Assembly: GCF_023227905.1 (NCBI RefSeq) | Contig: NZ_JALOCF010000080.1 | Location: forward strand, 1 to 13,803 | Length of the DNA: 13,803 bases | Origin: Methylobacter sp. | GTDB taxonomy: Bacteria; Pseudomonadota; Gammaproteobacteria; Methylococcales; Methylomonadaceae | Reading direction: 5' to 3' | Position numbers and translations under genes: made by a program | In this document: positions 6,624 to 13,006 of the stretch, piece after piece | How positions within the stretch are numbered: position 1 is the first letter of the stretch | How the letters are laid out: every line of letters begins with the position of its first letter | The notes under the pieces: generated by a model | Told to the model about the DNA's origin: nothing | What the model saw: the letters and a program-made list of their open reading frames with translations, nothing else | The model's database searches: none

Positions 6624-7856
6624 ATGACAGGCAATAAGAATAACAAAGGCGAAATTATCATCATCGGCGCAGGGCCGTCCGGCAGCATAGCCGGTGCTCT
6701 GCTGCAAAACCAGGGCTTTAAAGTGACCATTCTGGAGCGCCAGCTGTTTCCGCGATTCAGTATCGGTGAAAGCCTGTTGCCGCAATGCATGGAATTCATC
6801 AAGCAGGCCGGGATGCTGGGGGCGTTAAACAATGCCGGGTTCCAGTATAAAAACGGCGCGTCTTTCGTGCGCGGAGAGTTGCAAACCGAGTTTTCCTTTG
6901 AAGACAAATTCAGCCCCGGCATGGGCACCACGTTTCAGGTACAGCGCGGCCGGTTCGACAAGCTGCTTGCTGATGAAGCCGTGCGCATGGGCGTTGATAT
7001 TCAGTGGCAAATGGAGGTGCTGGCGGCCGATTTTACAGCCGACCGGCCGGAGCTGACGGTGCGCAATCAGCACGGCGAAGTTGCGACTTACCGTGCCGAC
7101 TTCGTGCTGGATGCCAGCGGTTTCGGGCGTATTTTACCCAGGTTGCTGGAGTTGGAGTCGCCTTCCGGGTTTCCGGTCAGACAAGCCCTGTTCGGGCATA
7201 TCGAAGACCGCATCGGGGAAGGGCAGTGGGACAGGAACAAAATTCGCATCACCGTGCACCCCGAACATAAAGATGTCTGGTATTGGCTGATTCCGTTCAG
7301 CAACGGACGCAGCAGCGTTGGCGTGGTTGCCGAACCGGCATTTCTTCAAGGCTGGGACAGCAATGACCAGGCCTTGAAAGATATCATCCATCAAGACCCC
7401 AGCTTGACCGGCTTGCTTCAGAACGCCGTGTTCGATGAGAAAATCAACACCATCGTCGGTTATTCCGCCAATGTTAAAAGCCTGTACGGCAAAGGTTATG
7501 CGCTGTTGGGCAATGCCGGCGAATTCCTTGACCCGGTGTTTTCGTCCGGCGTTACCATTGCGATGAAATCGGCCAGCCTGGCTGCGGATGTGTTGTCCAG
7601 ACAGTTTAACAATGAAGCTGTCGACTGGCAGCAAGACTATGCCGAGCCCTTGCAGCGCGGCGTCAATACCTTCCGGGTGTTTGTCGATGCCTGGTATGAT
7701 GGCCGCTTTCAGGATGTGATCTTCCATCCGGGGCAACAGCCCGAAGTTAAGGCGATGATCAGTTCAATTTTGGCCGGTTATGCCTGGGACGAAAATAATC
7801 CCTACGTCAAAAATGCCCGTCCCCGGTTGGATACTCTGGTTGAGTTATGCCGCTAA
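6624..7856 (+). CDS. FAD-dependent oxidoreductase, flavin-dependent halogenase-like (WxWxIP motif present)
   Basis: This 410-residue flavoprotein has GAGPSG (residues 15-20) as the FAD-binding Rossmann motif, LERQLFPRFSIGESLLP (37-53), the second block shared by halogenases and geranylgeranyl-reductase-like enzymes, and Lys76 in FQYKNGASF, near the position of the catalytic lysine in FADH2-dependent halogenases. VWYWLIP (218-224) fits the halogenase hallmark WxWxIP, which blocks monooxygenation. GNAGEFLDPVFSSGV (296-310) is the third FAD-contacting block. A homologue sits in this slot in many APE-type clusters and in those for the halogenated relatives xanthomonadin and flexirubin. Whether this one halogenates is inferred; it could be a dehydrogenase. 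ATG 6624 follows the apeM stop by 1 nt, with AAGGA rather far (14 nt) upstream. REPs begin 11 nt after the stop. Confidence 0.85.
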   Translation: MTGNKNNKGEIIIIGAGPSGSIAGALLQNQGFKVTILERQLFPRFSIGESLLPQCMEFIKQAGMLGALNNAGFQYKNGASFVRGELQTEFSFEDKFSPGMGTTFQVQRGRFDKLLADEAVRMGVDIQWQMEVLAADFTADRPELTVRNQHGEVATYRADFVLDASGFGRILPRLLELESPSGFPVRQALFGHIEDRIGEGQWDRNKIRITVHPEHKDVWYWLIPFSNGRSSVGVVAEPAFLQGWDSNDQALKDIIHQDPSLTGLLQNAVFDEKINTIVGYSANVKSLYGKGYALLGNAGEFLDPVFSSGVTIAMKSASLAADVLSRQFNNEAVDWQQDYAEPLQRGVNTFRVFVDAWYDGRFQDVIFHPGQQPEVKAMISSILAGYAWDENNPYVKNARPRLDTLVELCR

Positions 7857-7858
7857 GG
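7810..7858 (+). repeat. Direct repeat, copy 1: 3' end of the halogenase-like gene
   Basis: This 49-bp stretch matches 8028-8076 at 42 positions (offset 218). It encodes the C-terminal residues NARPRLDTLVELCR and the stop. Six of the seven mismatches fall at third codon positions and only one residue changes (Arg to Gln). It marks the left boundary of a REP-rich insertion. Confidence 0.85.
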
Positions 7859-7867
7859 TTATTATTT

Positions 7868-7921
7868 CTCGTTCCCATGCGCTGCGTGGGAACGCAGTCA
7901 AGGCGCGCTGCGCCGCGAGCC
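7868..7921 (+). repeat. REP element E (forward)
   Basis: This is an intact forward unit, starting CTCGTTCCCATGCGCTGCGT, with the GTTCCCATGC/GCGTGGGAAC hairpin (one A.C mismatch) and the GGCGCGCTGCGCC hairpin. It begins 11 nt downstream of the flavoprotein stop codon. Confidence 0.85.
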
Positions 7922-7940
7922 ACGAATATCTTGCGTATAC

Positions 7941-7963
7941 GTGACGCAGCGCGTGGGAGCGAG
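7941..7963 (-). repeat. Partial REP element F (inverted)
   Basis: ACGCAGCGCGTGGGAGCGAG aligns with the outer end of inverted units C and D (ACGCAGCGCGTGGGAACGAG); the rest of the unit is missing. With E it makes an inverted pair. Confidence 0.6.
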
Positions 7964-8003
7964 AGGCATGACGGCGTTGCGCAGGCACTTGTGTATAACG
8001 ATA

Positions 8004-8024
8004 AGCGCGGCACCTGGGAACGAG
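8004..8024 (-). repeat. Decayed partial REP element G (inverted)
   Basis: GCGCGGCACCTGGGAACGAG resembles the outer end of the inverted unit (GCGGCGCGTGGGAACGAG) with changes in the centre. It ends 3 nt before the second copy of the 49-bp direct repeat. Confidence 0.45.
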
Positions 8025-8027
8025 GTG

Positions 8028-8076
8028 AAAATGCCCGTCCCCAATTGGATACCCTAGTTGAACTATGCCGATAAGG
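8028..8076 (+). repeat. Direct repeat, copy 2: displaced coding end overlapping the apeN start
   Basis: This second copy of the 49-bp repeat still reads NARPQLDTLVELCR and TAA in the frame of the flavoprotein end, and the apeN ATG (8065) sits inside it, overlapping that TAA. It preserves what looks like the original overlapping junction between the two genes. Confidence 0.85.
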
Positions 8077-8631
8077 ATTTTCAGCGCTATGGTTTTGCTC
8101 TGGCTGTCCGGCTGTACGCTGATGCAGCCGAAGCAAGCCGCGAATAGGCCGGAACTGATGCCGATGGCGCAGCCCTTAGGCCCGGCCAGACGGATCGTGC
8201 AGCAAATCAACGCGGTGTGGGCGGATCGGCAGGAATCCCTGTTGGCGGTTCTGGAGTTGGATGCACAGCATATCGCGATGGCCGGACTCAGCAACGACGG
8301 CTTGAGTTTATTCAACTTGACCTACGACGGTCATGCGGTGGCATCGGATAAAAGCCCGTTGTTGCCGGAGTCGGTCTCCCCGGAATTTATCATTAGCGAT
8401 CTGCAACTGGTTTATTGGCCGATTGCCGAGCTGCAAAAAATACTCCCGGCCGAATGGCGACTGGAAACCGCCGAAAATAAACGCATTTTAATAGTCAGGA
8501 ATAAAAAACAAGTTGAAGTTAATTATTTATCTCCCGATCCGGTTTGGCCTAAGGCTGTGGAACTGGTCAATTTTCAGTACAATTACCGCCTGAATATTAA
8601 AACCATAAGTTATGACCTTGTATCTGAATGA
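8065..8631 (+). CDS. apeN: DUF3261-type outer-membrane lipoprotein of the aryl polyene cluster
   Basis: This is a 188-residue lipoprotein. The signal peptide MPIRIFSAMVLLWLSGC ends in lipobox LSGC with Cys17; residue +2 is Thr, so there is no Asp inner-membrane retention signal and the outer membrane is expected. The mature part fits the small DUF3261 family found almost only in APE clusters (PAEWRLETAENKRILIVRNK at about 132-151, then a C-terminal strand FQYNYRLNI); the family assignment is from memory of cluster context and pattern. It probably takes part in surface placement of the polyene. No Shine-Dalgarno sequence precedes ATG 8065, which fits an original dependence on translational coupling with the flavoprotein gene, now separated by a REP insertion. 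The end overlaps the apeO start by 20 nt. Confidence 0.82.
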   Translation: MPIRIFSAMVLLWLSGCTLMQPKQAANRPELMPMAQPLGPARRIVQQINAVWADRQESLLAVLELDAQHIAMAGLSNDGLSLFNLTYDGHAVASDKSPLLPESVSPEFIISDLQLVYWPIAELQKILPAEWRLETAENKRILIVRNKKQVEVNYLSPDPVWPKAVELVNFQYNYRLNIKTISYDLVSE

Positions 8632-9787
8632 CTTGGGTTTGTTGTCTGCGGTCGGCAACAGCAAACCCGAAGTTTTAAAGCGCCTGCTGGCCGGTGATCG
8701 TTCGGGGTTGGCGTCTAGCGATGAGTTTGGGACCCGCTGCATGGTCGGCGCCATTACTGCCGATCTGCCGGAGATTGAAGAACGTTACCGCATTTACAAC
8801 TGCCGCAATAATCGCCTGCTGCTGGCGGCATTAGCCCAGATCGAACCGACAGTGAATGCCATGAAGGCCCGATTCGGCGCCGACCGCATCGGCGTTGTGC
8901 TGGGCACCAGCACGTCGGGAGTGCGCAACACCGAGCTTGCGTTGGATTATTGGTCAGACCAAGGCGTATTGCCGGATCAATTCCATTACAAACAGCAGCA
9001 AATGGGCGCCGGAGCGGATTTCCTGGCGGATGTCCTGGATGTGCAAGGCCCGGCCTATACGGTTTCCACAGCCTGTTCGTCCAGCGGCAAGGCGCTTGCC
9101 TCGGCGCGTCGGTTAATCAGGCAGGGCCTATGCGATGCGGTCATCGTGGGCGGGGCCGACAGCTTATGCGAGCTGACAATTAACGGCTTTGCGGCGCTGG
9201 AGTCCATTAGCACCGGGCTGTGCAAGCCGTTTGGGTTACACCGTGACGGCATCAATATCGGTGAAGCGGTCAGCCTTTTTGTGCTGAGTAAAGAGCCCGG
9301 TCCGGTGATATTGCAAGGCATAGGCGCAACCAGCGATGCCTATCATTTTGCCGCGCCTGACCCGGACGCAACCGATGTGATCAAAGCCATGCAGAATGCC
9401 TTGAAGGATGCGGGGAAAACACCGGCACAGATCGATTACCTGAACCTGCACGGCACAGCCACGGTGTTGAACGATGCAATGGAAAGCAAAGCCGTTAATG
9501 CCGTGTTCGGGCCGAAGGTGGCGGCCAGTTCCAGCAAAGGCATGACCGGGCATACTCTGGGCGCAGCCGCTGCCTTGGAATTGGCGTTTTGCTGGTTGTT
9601 GCTGACCCAGGATGACGAGCAGGGCGCGCTGATTCCCAATGTCAACGACGATGAGCCGGATACGGCACTGCCTGCGTTAAATCTGGTGAAAAAGAACGAA
9701 ACCTTGGGACGCAGGATCAAAACCTGTCAGAGCAACTCATTTGCCTTTGGCGGCAATAACTTGTCTATTGTAGTGGAGCGAGCATGA
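8612..9787 (+). CDS. apeO: Beta-ketoacyl-ACP synthase (KAS II-like, aryl polyene chain extension)
   Basis: This 391-residue thiolase-fold ketosynthase has the complete Cys-His-His triad: Cys155 (VSTACSSSGK), His280 (LNLHGTATVLND) and His314 (KGMTGHTLGAAAA). The C-terminal FAFGGNN block is present (378-383). It condenses malonyl-ACP with the growing aryl polyene. In the characterised Xenorhabdus/E. coli systems ApeO works with the chain-length-factor-like ApeC, which is not in this window and would be encoded elsewhere. The start ATG lies inside the end of apeN with no strong SD, and the stop forms an ATGA overlap with apeP, so coupling is likely. The second KS at 11257 differs clearly in sequence, so this is not a recent duplication. 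Confidence 0.92.
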   Translation: MTLYLNDLGLLSAVGNSKPEVLKRLLAGDRSGLASSDEFGTRCMVGAITADLPEIEERYRIYNCRNNRLLLAALAQIEPTVNAMKARFGADRIGVVLGTSTSGVRNTELALDYWSDQGVLPDQFHYKQQQMGAGADFLADVLDVQGPAYTVSTACSSSGKALASARRLIRQGLCDAVIVGGADSLCELTINGFAALESISTGLCKPFGLHRDGINIGEAVSLFVLSKEPGPVILQGIGATSDAYHFAAPDPDATDVIKAMQNALKDAGKTPAQIDYLNLHGTATVLNDAMESKAVNAVFGPKVAASSSKGMTGHTLGAAAALELAFCWLLLTQDDEQGALIPNVNDDEPDTALPALNLVKKNETLGRRIKTCQSNSFAFGGNNLSIVVERA

Positions 9788-10308
9788 GCGACGTTGTCGA
9801 TGACGGCATCGATGCAGTCGTTAAGACGCCAAGGAAGCAGGCGGTAAGATCGCATCTGGAACAGCGATCGAGAGCACCAACAGTAGGCATACTGGAGGTT
9901 AGCGAGCTGGTTCCGCATAGCGGCAGCATGGTATTGCTGGACCGCATTATCGATTGTGACGAGCAGGGCTTGACTGCCGAACTGGCGGTGCGAGGCGATG
10001 GGTTATTGTGCGATGGCCCAACCGTTCCTGCATGGGCCGGCATTGAATACATGGCGCAAACGATAGCCGCGTATGTCGGCATGAAAGCAAAACAGGCCAA
10101 CGAGCCGATACGGCTGGGGTTTCTGCTCGGAACCCGGTTTTATAACAGTAATGTTGCGGCGTTTGAGGTCGGTGCAACGTTGACGGTACGAGTGGAAAAA
10201 ATCATGCAGGATGACGGCTTGGGCGTTTTCGAGTGCCGGATTCTGGGTGAAGGTGTGGACATTGCGGCCAACCTGAATGTTTATCAGCCTCCGCTGGGCA
10301 ACATATGA
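9784..10308 (+). CDS. apeP: Hotdog-fold 3-hydroxyacyl-ACP dehydratase
   Basis: This 174-residue FabZ/FabA-like protein has catalytic His45 in ELVPHSGSMVLLDRI (41-55) and Glu88 in PAWAGIEYMAQTIAAY (82-97), equivalent to the FabZ His and Glu pair. It removes water from the 3-hydroxyacyl-ACP made by the ketoreductase to create each trans double bond; in described systems it acts with a second dehydratase, ApeI, absent here. The start overlaps the apeO stop as ATGA. The protein carries about 35 extra, Arg/Lys/Asp-rich residues before the first strand, longer than I would expect; no alternative in-frame ATG/GTG/TTG closer to the fold is seen, so the extension seems to be translated. A 229-bp gap with a structured repeat separates it from apeQ. 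Confidence 0.88.
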   Translation: MSDVVDDGIDAVVKTPRKQAVRSHLEQRSRAPTVGILEVSELVPHSGSMVLLDRIIDCDEQGLTAELAVRGDGLLCDGPTVPAWAGIEYMAQTIAAYVGMKAKQANEPIRLGFLLGTRFYNSNVAAFEVGATLTVRVEKIMQDDGLGVFECRILGEGVDIAANLNVYQPPLGNI

Positions 10309-10340
10309 GACAGTACCGTCTGTCGAAAACGTCGCGAGTT

Positions 10341-10475
10341 AGACCTTCCAGGTTTTACGACTGCCATGGATGGCGGCCGAGATTGCTCCAGGCAATCCTC
10401 GGCATTTCCTCCATCCATGGAGGTCAGAAGTGCTGGAGCCGCCGGGAGCGGCTCCAGTAAAAACCTGGAAGGTCT
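10341..10475. repeat. 135-bp Y-shaped inverted-repeat element between apeP and apeQ (MITE- or REP-like)
   Basis: The ends are perfect 16-bp inverted repeats: AGACCTTCCAGGTTTT (10341-10356) and its complement (10460-10475). Inside are two arms. Arm 1 pairs CCATGGATGG (10364-10373) with CCATCCATGG (10411-10420), and within it GCCGAG-ATTGC (10376-10386) pairs with GCAAT-C-CTCGGC (10392-10403) with one bulged base. Arm 2 pairs CTGGAGCCGC (10433-10442) with GCGGCTCCAG (10448-10457) across a 5-nt loop. The whole can fold as a three-way junction in either DNA strand or in RNA. No target-site duplication or reading frame is seen, and its sequence is unrelated to the REP units elsewhere in the window. 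Confidence 0.85.
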
Positions 10476-10537
10476 GCATACCGGCATGTTTCCCGCCTAA
10501 AACGAGATGAAGTATTGAAATAACACATGAGTACATT

Positions 10538-11263
10538 ATGAATAAAACTGTCTTAGTGACCGGCTCCAGCCGGGGTATCGGCAAAGCGATCGCGTTATAT
10601 CTGGCTAAACAGGGTTTTGACCTGGTCATCCATTGCCGCAGCCAACGTGCACAAGCCGATGCGGTTCAAGCTGAAATCAAACAGCTGGGCCGGCAAGCCC
10701 GCGTTTTACAATTCGATATTGCCGACCGAGCGCAATGCAGCGAGCAAATCAATCAGGATATTGAAGACCACGGCGCTTATTACGGCGTAGTATGCAATGC
10801 CGGCATTACTGCCGATAACGCTTTTCCGTCGCTGACCGGCGAACAGTGGGACAGCGTCATTCACAGCAATCTCGACGGGTTTTACAATGTTTTGCAGCCG
10901 GTGGTGATGCCGATGGTCAGGCGGCGCAAGCCCGGCCGCATCGTTACCTTGTCCTCGGTTTCAGGGCTGATGGGCAATCGCGGACAAGTCAATTATAGCG
11001 CGGCAAAAGCCGGTATTATCGGCGCGACCAAGGCACTGGCTTTGGAACTGGCAAAGCGCGACATTACCGTCAATTGTGTGGCTCCTGGCCTTATCGAGAC
11101 GGAAATGCTCAGCGAATTGCCGCTGGAAGAAATCAAAAAAATGATTCCGGCACGCCGGGTCGGGAGCGCCAAAGAGGTTGCGGCGGTGGTGGCTTTTTTA
11201 ATGTCCGAAGATGCCGCCTATGTTACCCGTCAGGTTATTTCCGTTAATGGTGGCTTATGTTGA
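10538..11263 (+). CDS. apeQ: 3-ketoacyl-ACP reductase (SDR, FabG-like)
   Basis: This 241-residue classical short-chain dehydrogenase has the NADPH-binding TGSSRGIG at 8-15, CNAGI at 86-90, and the catalytic Ser140 (TLSSVSG), Tyr153 and Lys157 (NYSAAKAG). The C-terminal VAPGLIETEM (181-190) is the usual FabG block. It reduces the 3-keto group after each condensation during polyene assembly. The start ATG 10538 has only a poor SD and lies 62 nt after the structured repeat. Its stop TGA overlaps the apeR start (ATG 11257) by 7 nt. A housekeeping FabG is possible by sequence alone, but the position between the dehydratase and ketosynthase makes the cluster role clear. Confidence 0.92.
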   Translation: MNKTVLVTGSSRGIGKAIALYLAKQGFDLVIHCRSQRAQADAVQAEIKQLGRQARVLQFDIADRAQCSEQINQDIEDHGAYYGVVCNAGITADNAFPSLTGEQWDSVIHSNLDGFYNVLQPVVMPMVRRRKPGRIVTLSSVSGLMGNRGQVNYSAAKAGIIGATKALALELAKRDITVNCVAPGLIETEMLSELPLEEIKKMIPARRVGSAKEVAAVVAFLMSEDAAYVTRQVISVNGGLC

Positions 11264-12486
11264 AACGCGTGGTAGTGACCGGCATGGCGGGAATCTCGCC
11301 GATAGGCAACGACTGGTCGCAAGTTGCGGAGCGCCTTAAAAACCAGTCTACGGGTATTCAGTTTATGCAGGACTGGGACAAGTACCAGGGTTTAAATACC
11401 CGCTTGGGAGCGCCTGTCGATTTCACCAAGCCTGAGCATTATTCGCGCAAGCAAATTCGATGTATGGGGCGTAACGCCTTAATGGCAACTTATGTAACCG
11501 AATTGGCGCTGAGCGATGCCGGTTTATTGCATGACGATTGCCTCAAAAGCGGGCTGATGGGCGTTGCCTATGGAAGCTCATCGGGCAGTCCCGACGCTAT
11601 CGCCGAATTCGGTGATATGCTGATTAATCATGCTACCGGCGGCTTGAATGCCACTTCCTATATCAGGATGATGGGCCATACCGCGCCGGTCAATATTAGC
11701 CTGTTTTTCGGCATAAGCGGCAGGATTTACACAACATCAAGCGCTTGCACTTCCGGCAGCCAAGGCATCGGCTATGGCTATGAGGCGATAAAATTCGGCC
11801 AGCAAAAGCTAATGGTGGCGGGCGGTGTCGACGAGTTGTCGGCTATCCAGTCCGCCGTATTTGACACTTTGTTTGCCACCAGTCTGATGAATGAAACACC
11901 TGATAAAAGCCCCAGGCCTTTTGATCGTGATCGTGACGGACTGGTCATCGGCGAGGGTGCCGGCACTCTGATATTGGAAGAACTGGAACATGCCTTGGCG
12001 CGCGGCGCTCGTATCCATGCCGAGTTGGTGGGTTTCGGCACCAATTCGGACGGTTTGCACGTTACCCAGCCTAACAGTGACAGTATGCAGGTCGCGATGC
12101 GTCTGGCCTTGCAGGATGCCGGACTGTCGGCATCCGATATTGGCTATATCAGTGCGCACGGCACGGCAACCGGCCATGGCGACGTCGCCGAAAGTCATGC
12201 GACTGCTGCGGTATTCGGCGATAAAACGCCGATCAGTGCGCTAAAAAGTTTTACCGGCCATACCCTGGGCGCCTGCGGTGCGCTGGAAGCCTGGGTGACG
12301 GTCAATATGATGAATGAAGGCTGGTTTCATGCCACGGCCAATCTTGACAACATTGACCCTGAATGTGCCCGGCTGGACTATATTAAAGAGGATATCCGCA
12401 AGCTCGATTGCGACTATGTAATGAGTAACAATTTTGCTTTTGGGGGCATCAATACCTCTTTGATTTTTAAGCGTTGGGATGGTTAA
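11257..12486 (+). CDS. apeR: Beta-ketoacyl-ACP synthase (second ketosynthase of the aryl polyene cluster)
   Basis: This 409-residue KAS I/II-type enzyme has the triad Cys164 (TTSSACTSGSQG), His301 (ISAHGTATGHGD) and His335 (SFTGHTLGACGA), plus NNFAFGGINTS at 391-401. FDRDRDGLVIGEGAG (222-236) is the typical KS block. In APE clusters the terminal ketosynthase ApeR is a stand-alone condensing enzyme alongside the ApeO/ApeC pair; its exact share (starter extension or later rounds) cannot be told from sequence. It overlaps apeQ by 7 nt. The small lipoprotein gene follows after 26 nt. Confidence 0.92.
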   Translation: MLKRVVVTGMAGISPIGNDWSQVAERLKNQSTGIQFMQDWDKYQGLNTRLGAPVDFTKPEHYSRKQIRCMGRNALMATYVTELALSDAGLLHDDCLKSGLMGVAYGSSSGSPDAIAEFGDMLINHATGGLNATSYIRMMGHTAPVNISLFFGISGRIYTTSSACTSGSQGIGYGYEAIKFGQQKLMVAGGVDELSAIQSAVFDTLFATSLMNETPDKSPRPFDRDRDGLVIGEGAGTLILEELEHALARGARIHAELVGFGTNSDGLHVTQPNSDSMQVAMRLALQDAGLSASDIGYISAHGTATGHGDVAESHATAAVFGDKTPISALKSFTGHTLGACGALEAWVTVNMMNEGWFHATANLDNIDPECARLDYIKEDIRKLDCDYVMSNNFAFGGINTSLIFKRWDG

Positions 12487-12512
12487 CGTCCCATTCAACC
12501 TGGAGAACTACA

Positions 12513-12875
12513 ATGATAAGAAAAACATGTTTAGCCTTGGCTTTATTGGTTTTGGCCACGGGCTGTACCACTACAGGAACGTTCAAAGTGCCGCCCGGCA
12601 CTGATCTTTATGTTTACAAAAGACCCGAACCGGTTGACATCAAGGCTGACGGCAAGGTCACCACCAAGCCGTTTTTCTGGACGGCTGCCGGTGTTCCGCC
12701 TGAAGGGGGCATTCCTTACCGTTTAGAGAAAGGCGGTCAGGTTGTCAAAGAAGGTAAATTAAGGACAAAATTCCGTACCGTTTCAATATTCTGGCCACCT
12801 GCGGCGGCAATTTATTGGCCGATGGGATTTAACCCGGATATCACCTATGATTTAGTAAATGACAAGCAGGAATAA
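12513..12875 (+). CDS. Small hypothetical lipoprotein, last gene of the operon
   Basis: This 120-residue protein has a lipoprotein signal MIRKTCLALALLVLATGC, with lipobox LATGC and Cys18; residue +2 is Thr, so outer-membrane sorting is expected. The mature part is about 100 residues, rich in Pro, Lys and aromatics, with repeated hydrophobic aromatic stretches (TKPFFWTAAGVPPEGGIPY, VSIFWPPAAAIYWPMGFNP). I do not recognise a characterised family. The frame is open further upstream (12474), but ATG 12513 is chosen because GGAG (12502-12505) sits 7 nt before it and the signal peptide begins there. It lies 26 nt after apeR in the same direction, so it is probably co-transcribed; a role in APE anchoring is only inferred from position and localisation. 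Confidence 0.8.
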   Translation: MIRKTCLALALLVLATGCTTTGTFKVPPGTDLYVYKRPEPVDIKADGKVTTKPFFWTAAGVPPEGGIPYRLEKGGQVVKEGKLRTKFRTVSIFWPPAAAIYWPMGFNPDITYDLVNDKQE

Positions 12876-12928
12876 GGCTGTTGGCAGGTGATTGAAGCAG
12901 CTAGATGAGCAAAGAGTTTGTCGCCTGA

Positions 12929-12964
12929 ATCAACATTTATTGGCATAAGCTAATAAATGTTGAT
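12929..12964 (+). terminator. Long perfect hairpin after the ape operon, possible transcription end
   Basis: ATCAACATTTATT (12929-12941) pairs perfectly with AATAAATGTTGAT (12952-12964). The stem extends to 16 pairs if the inner GGC/GCT is included with one G.T pair, leaving loop ATAA. It lies 53 nt after the last stop codon. No T-run follows, so it may stabilise or process the 3' end rather than terminate; it could also be a protein-binding palindrome. Confidence 0.45.
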
Positions 12965-12983
12965 GCTCTTCTACAGATCAAGG

Positions 12984-13006
12984 TTATCCACATTTTCTGT
13001 GGATAA
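12984..13006. promoter_or_regulatory. Inverted pair of consensus DnaA boxes
   Basis: TTATCCACA (12984-12992) and TGTGGATAA (12998-13006) are both exact DnaA boxes (TTATNCACA) facing each other across TTTTC. Near-consensus boxes with one mismatch follow in the second orientation: TGTGGTTAA (13010-13018), TGTGGGTAA (13095-13103) and TGTGGAAAA (13223-13231). The surroundings are AT-rich. This could be part of a replication origin or a DnaA-titrating/regulatory locus; no dnaA, dnaN, rpmH or gidA gene is in the window. Confidence 0.6.

Noticed and set aside
1134..7134. Other long minus- and plus-strand frames inside apeM, the flavoprotein and the dehydrogenase
   Set aside because: All are alternative-frame shadows of well-supported genes; Arg/Pro/Cys-rich translations without domains.
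491..8024. CRISPR array as an explanation for the recurring palindromic units
   Set aside because: Spacing is irregular, orientations alternate, no regular spacers and no cas genes; the units match REP/BIME structure with a RAYT nearby.
7847..8074. 75-codon frame between the halogenase-like gene and apeN as a real protein
   Set aside because: Most of it translates REP DNA; its ends derive from the direct repeat. Kept only as a possible coupling leader in the findings.
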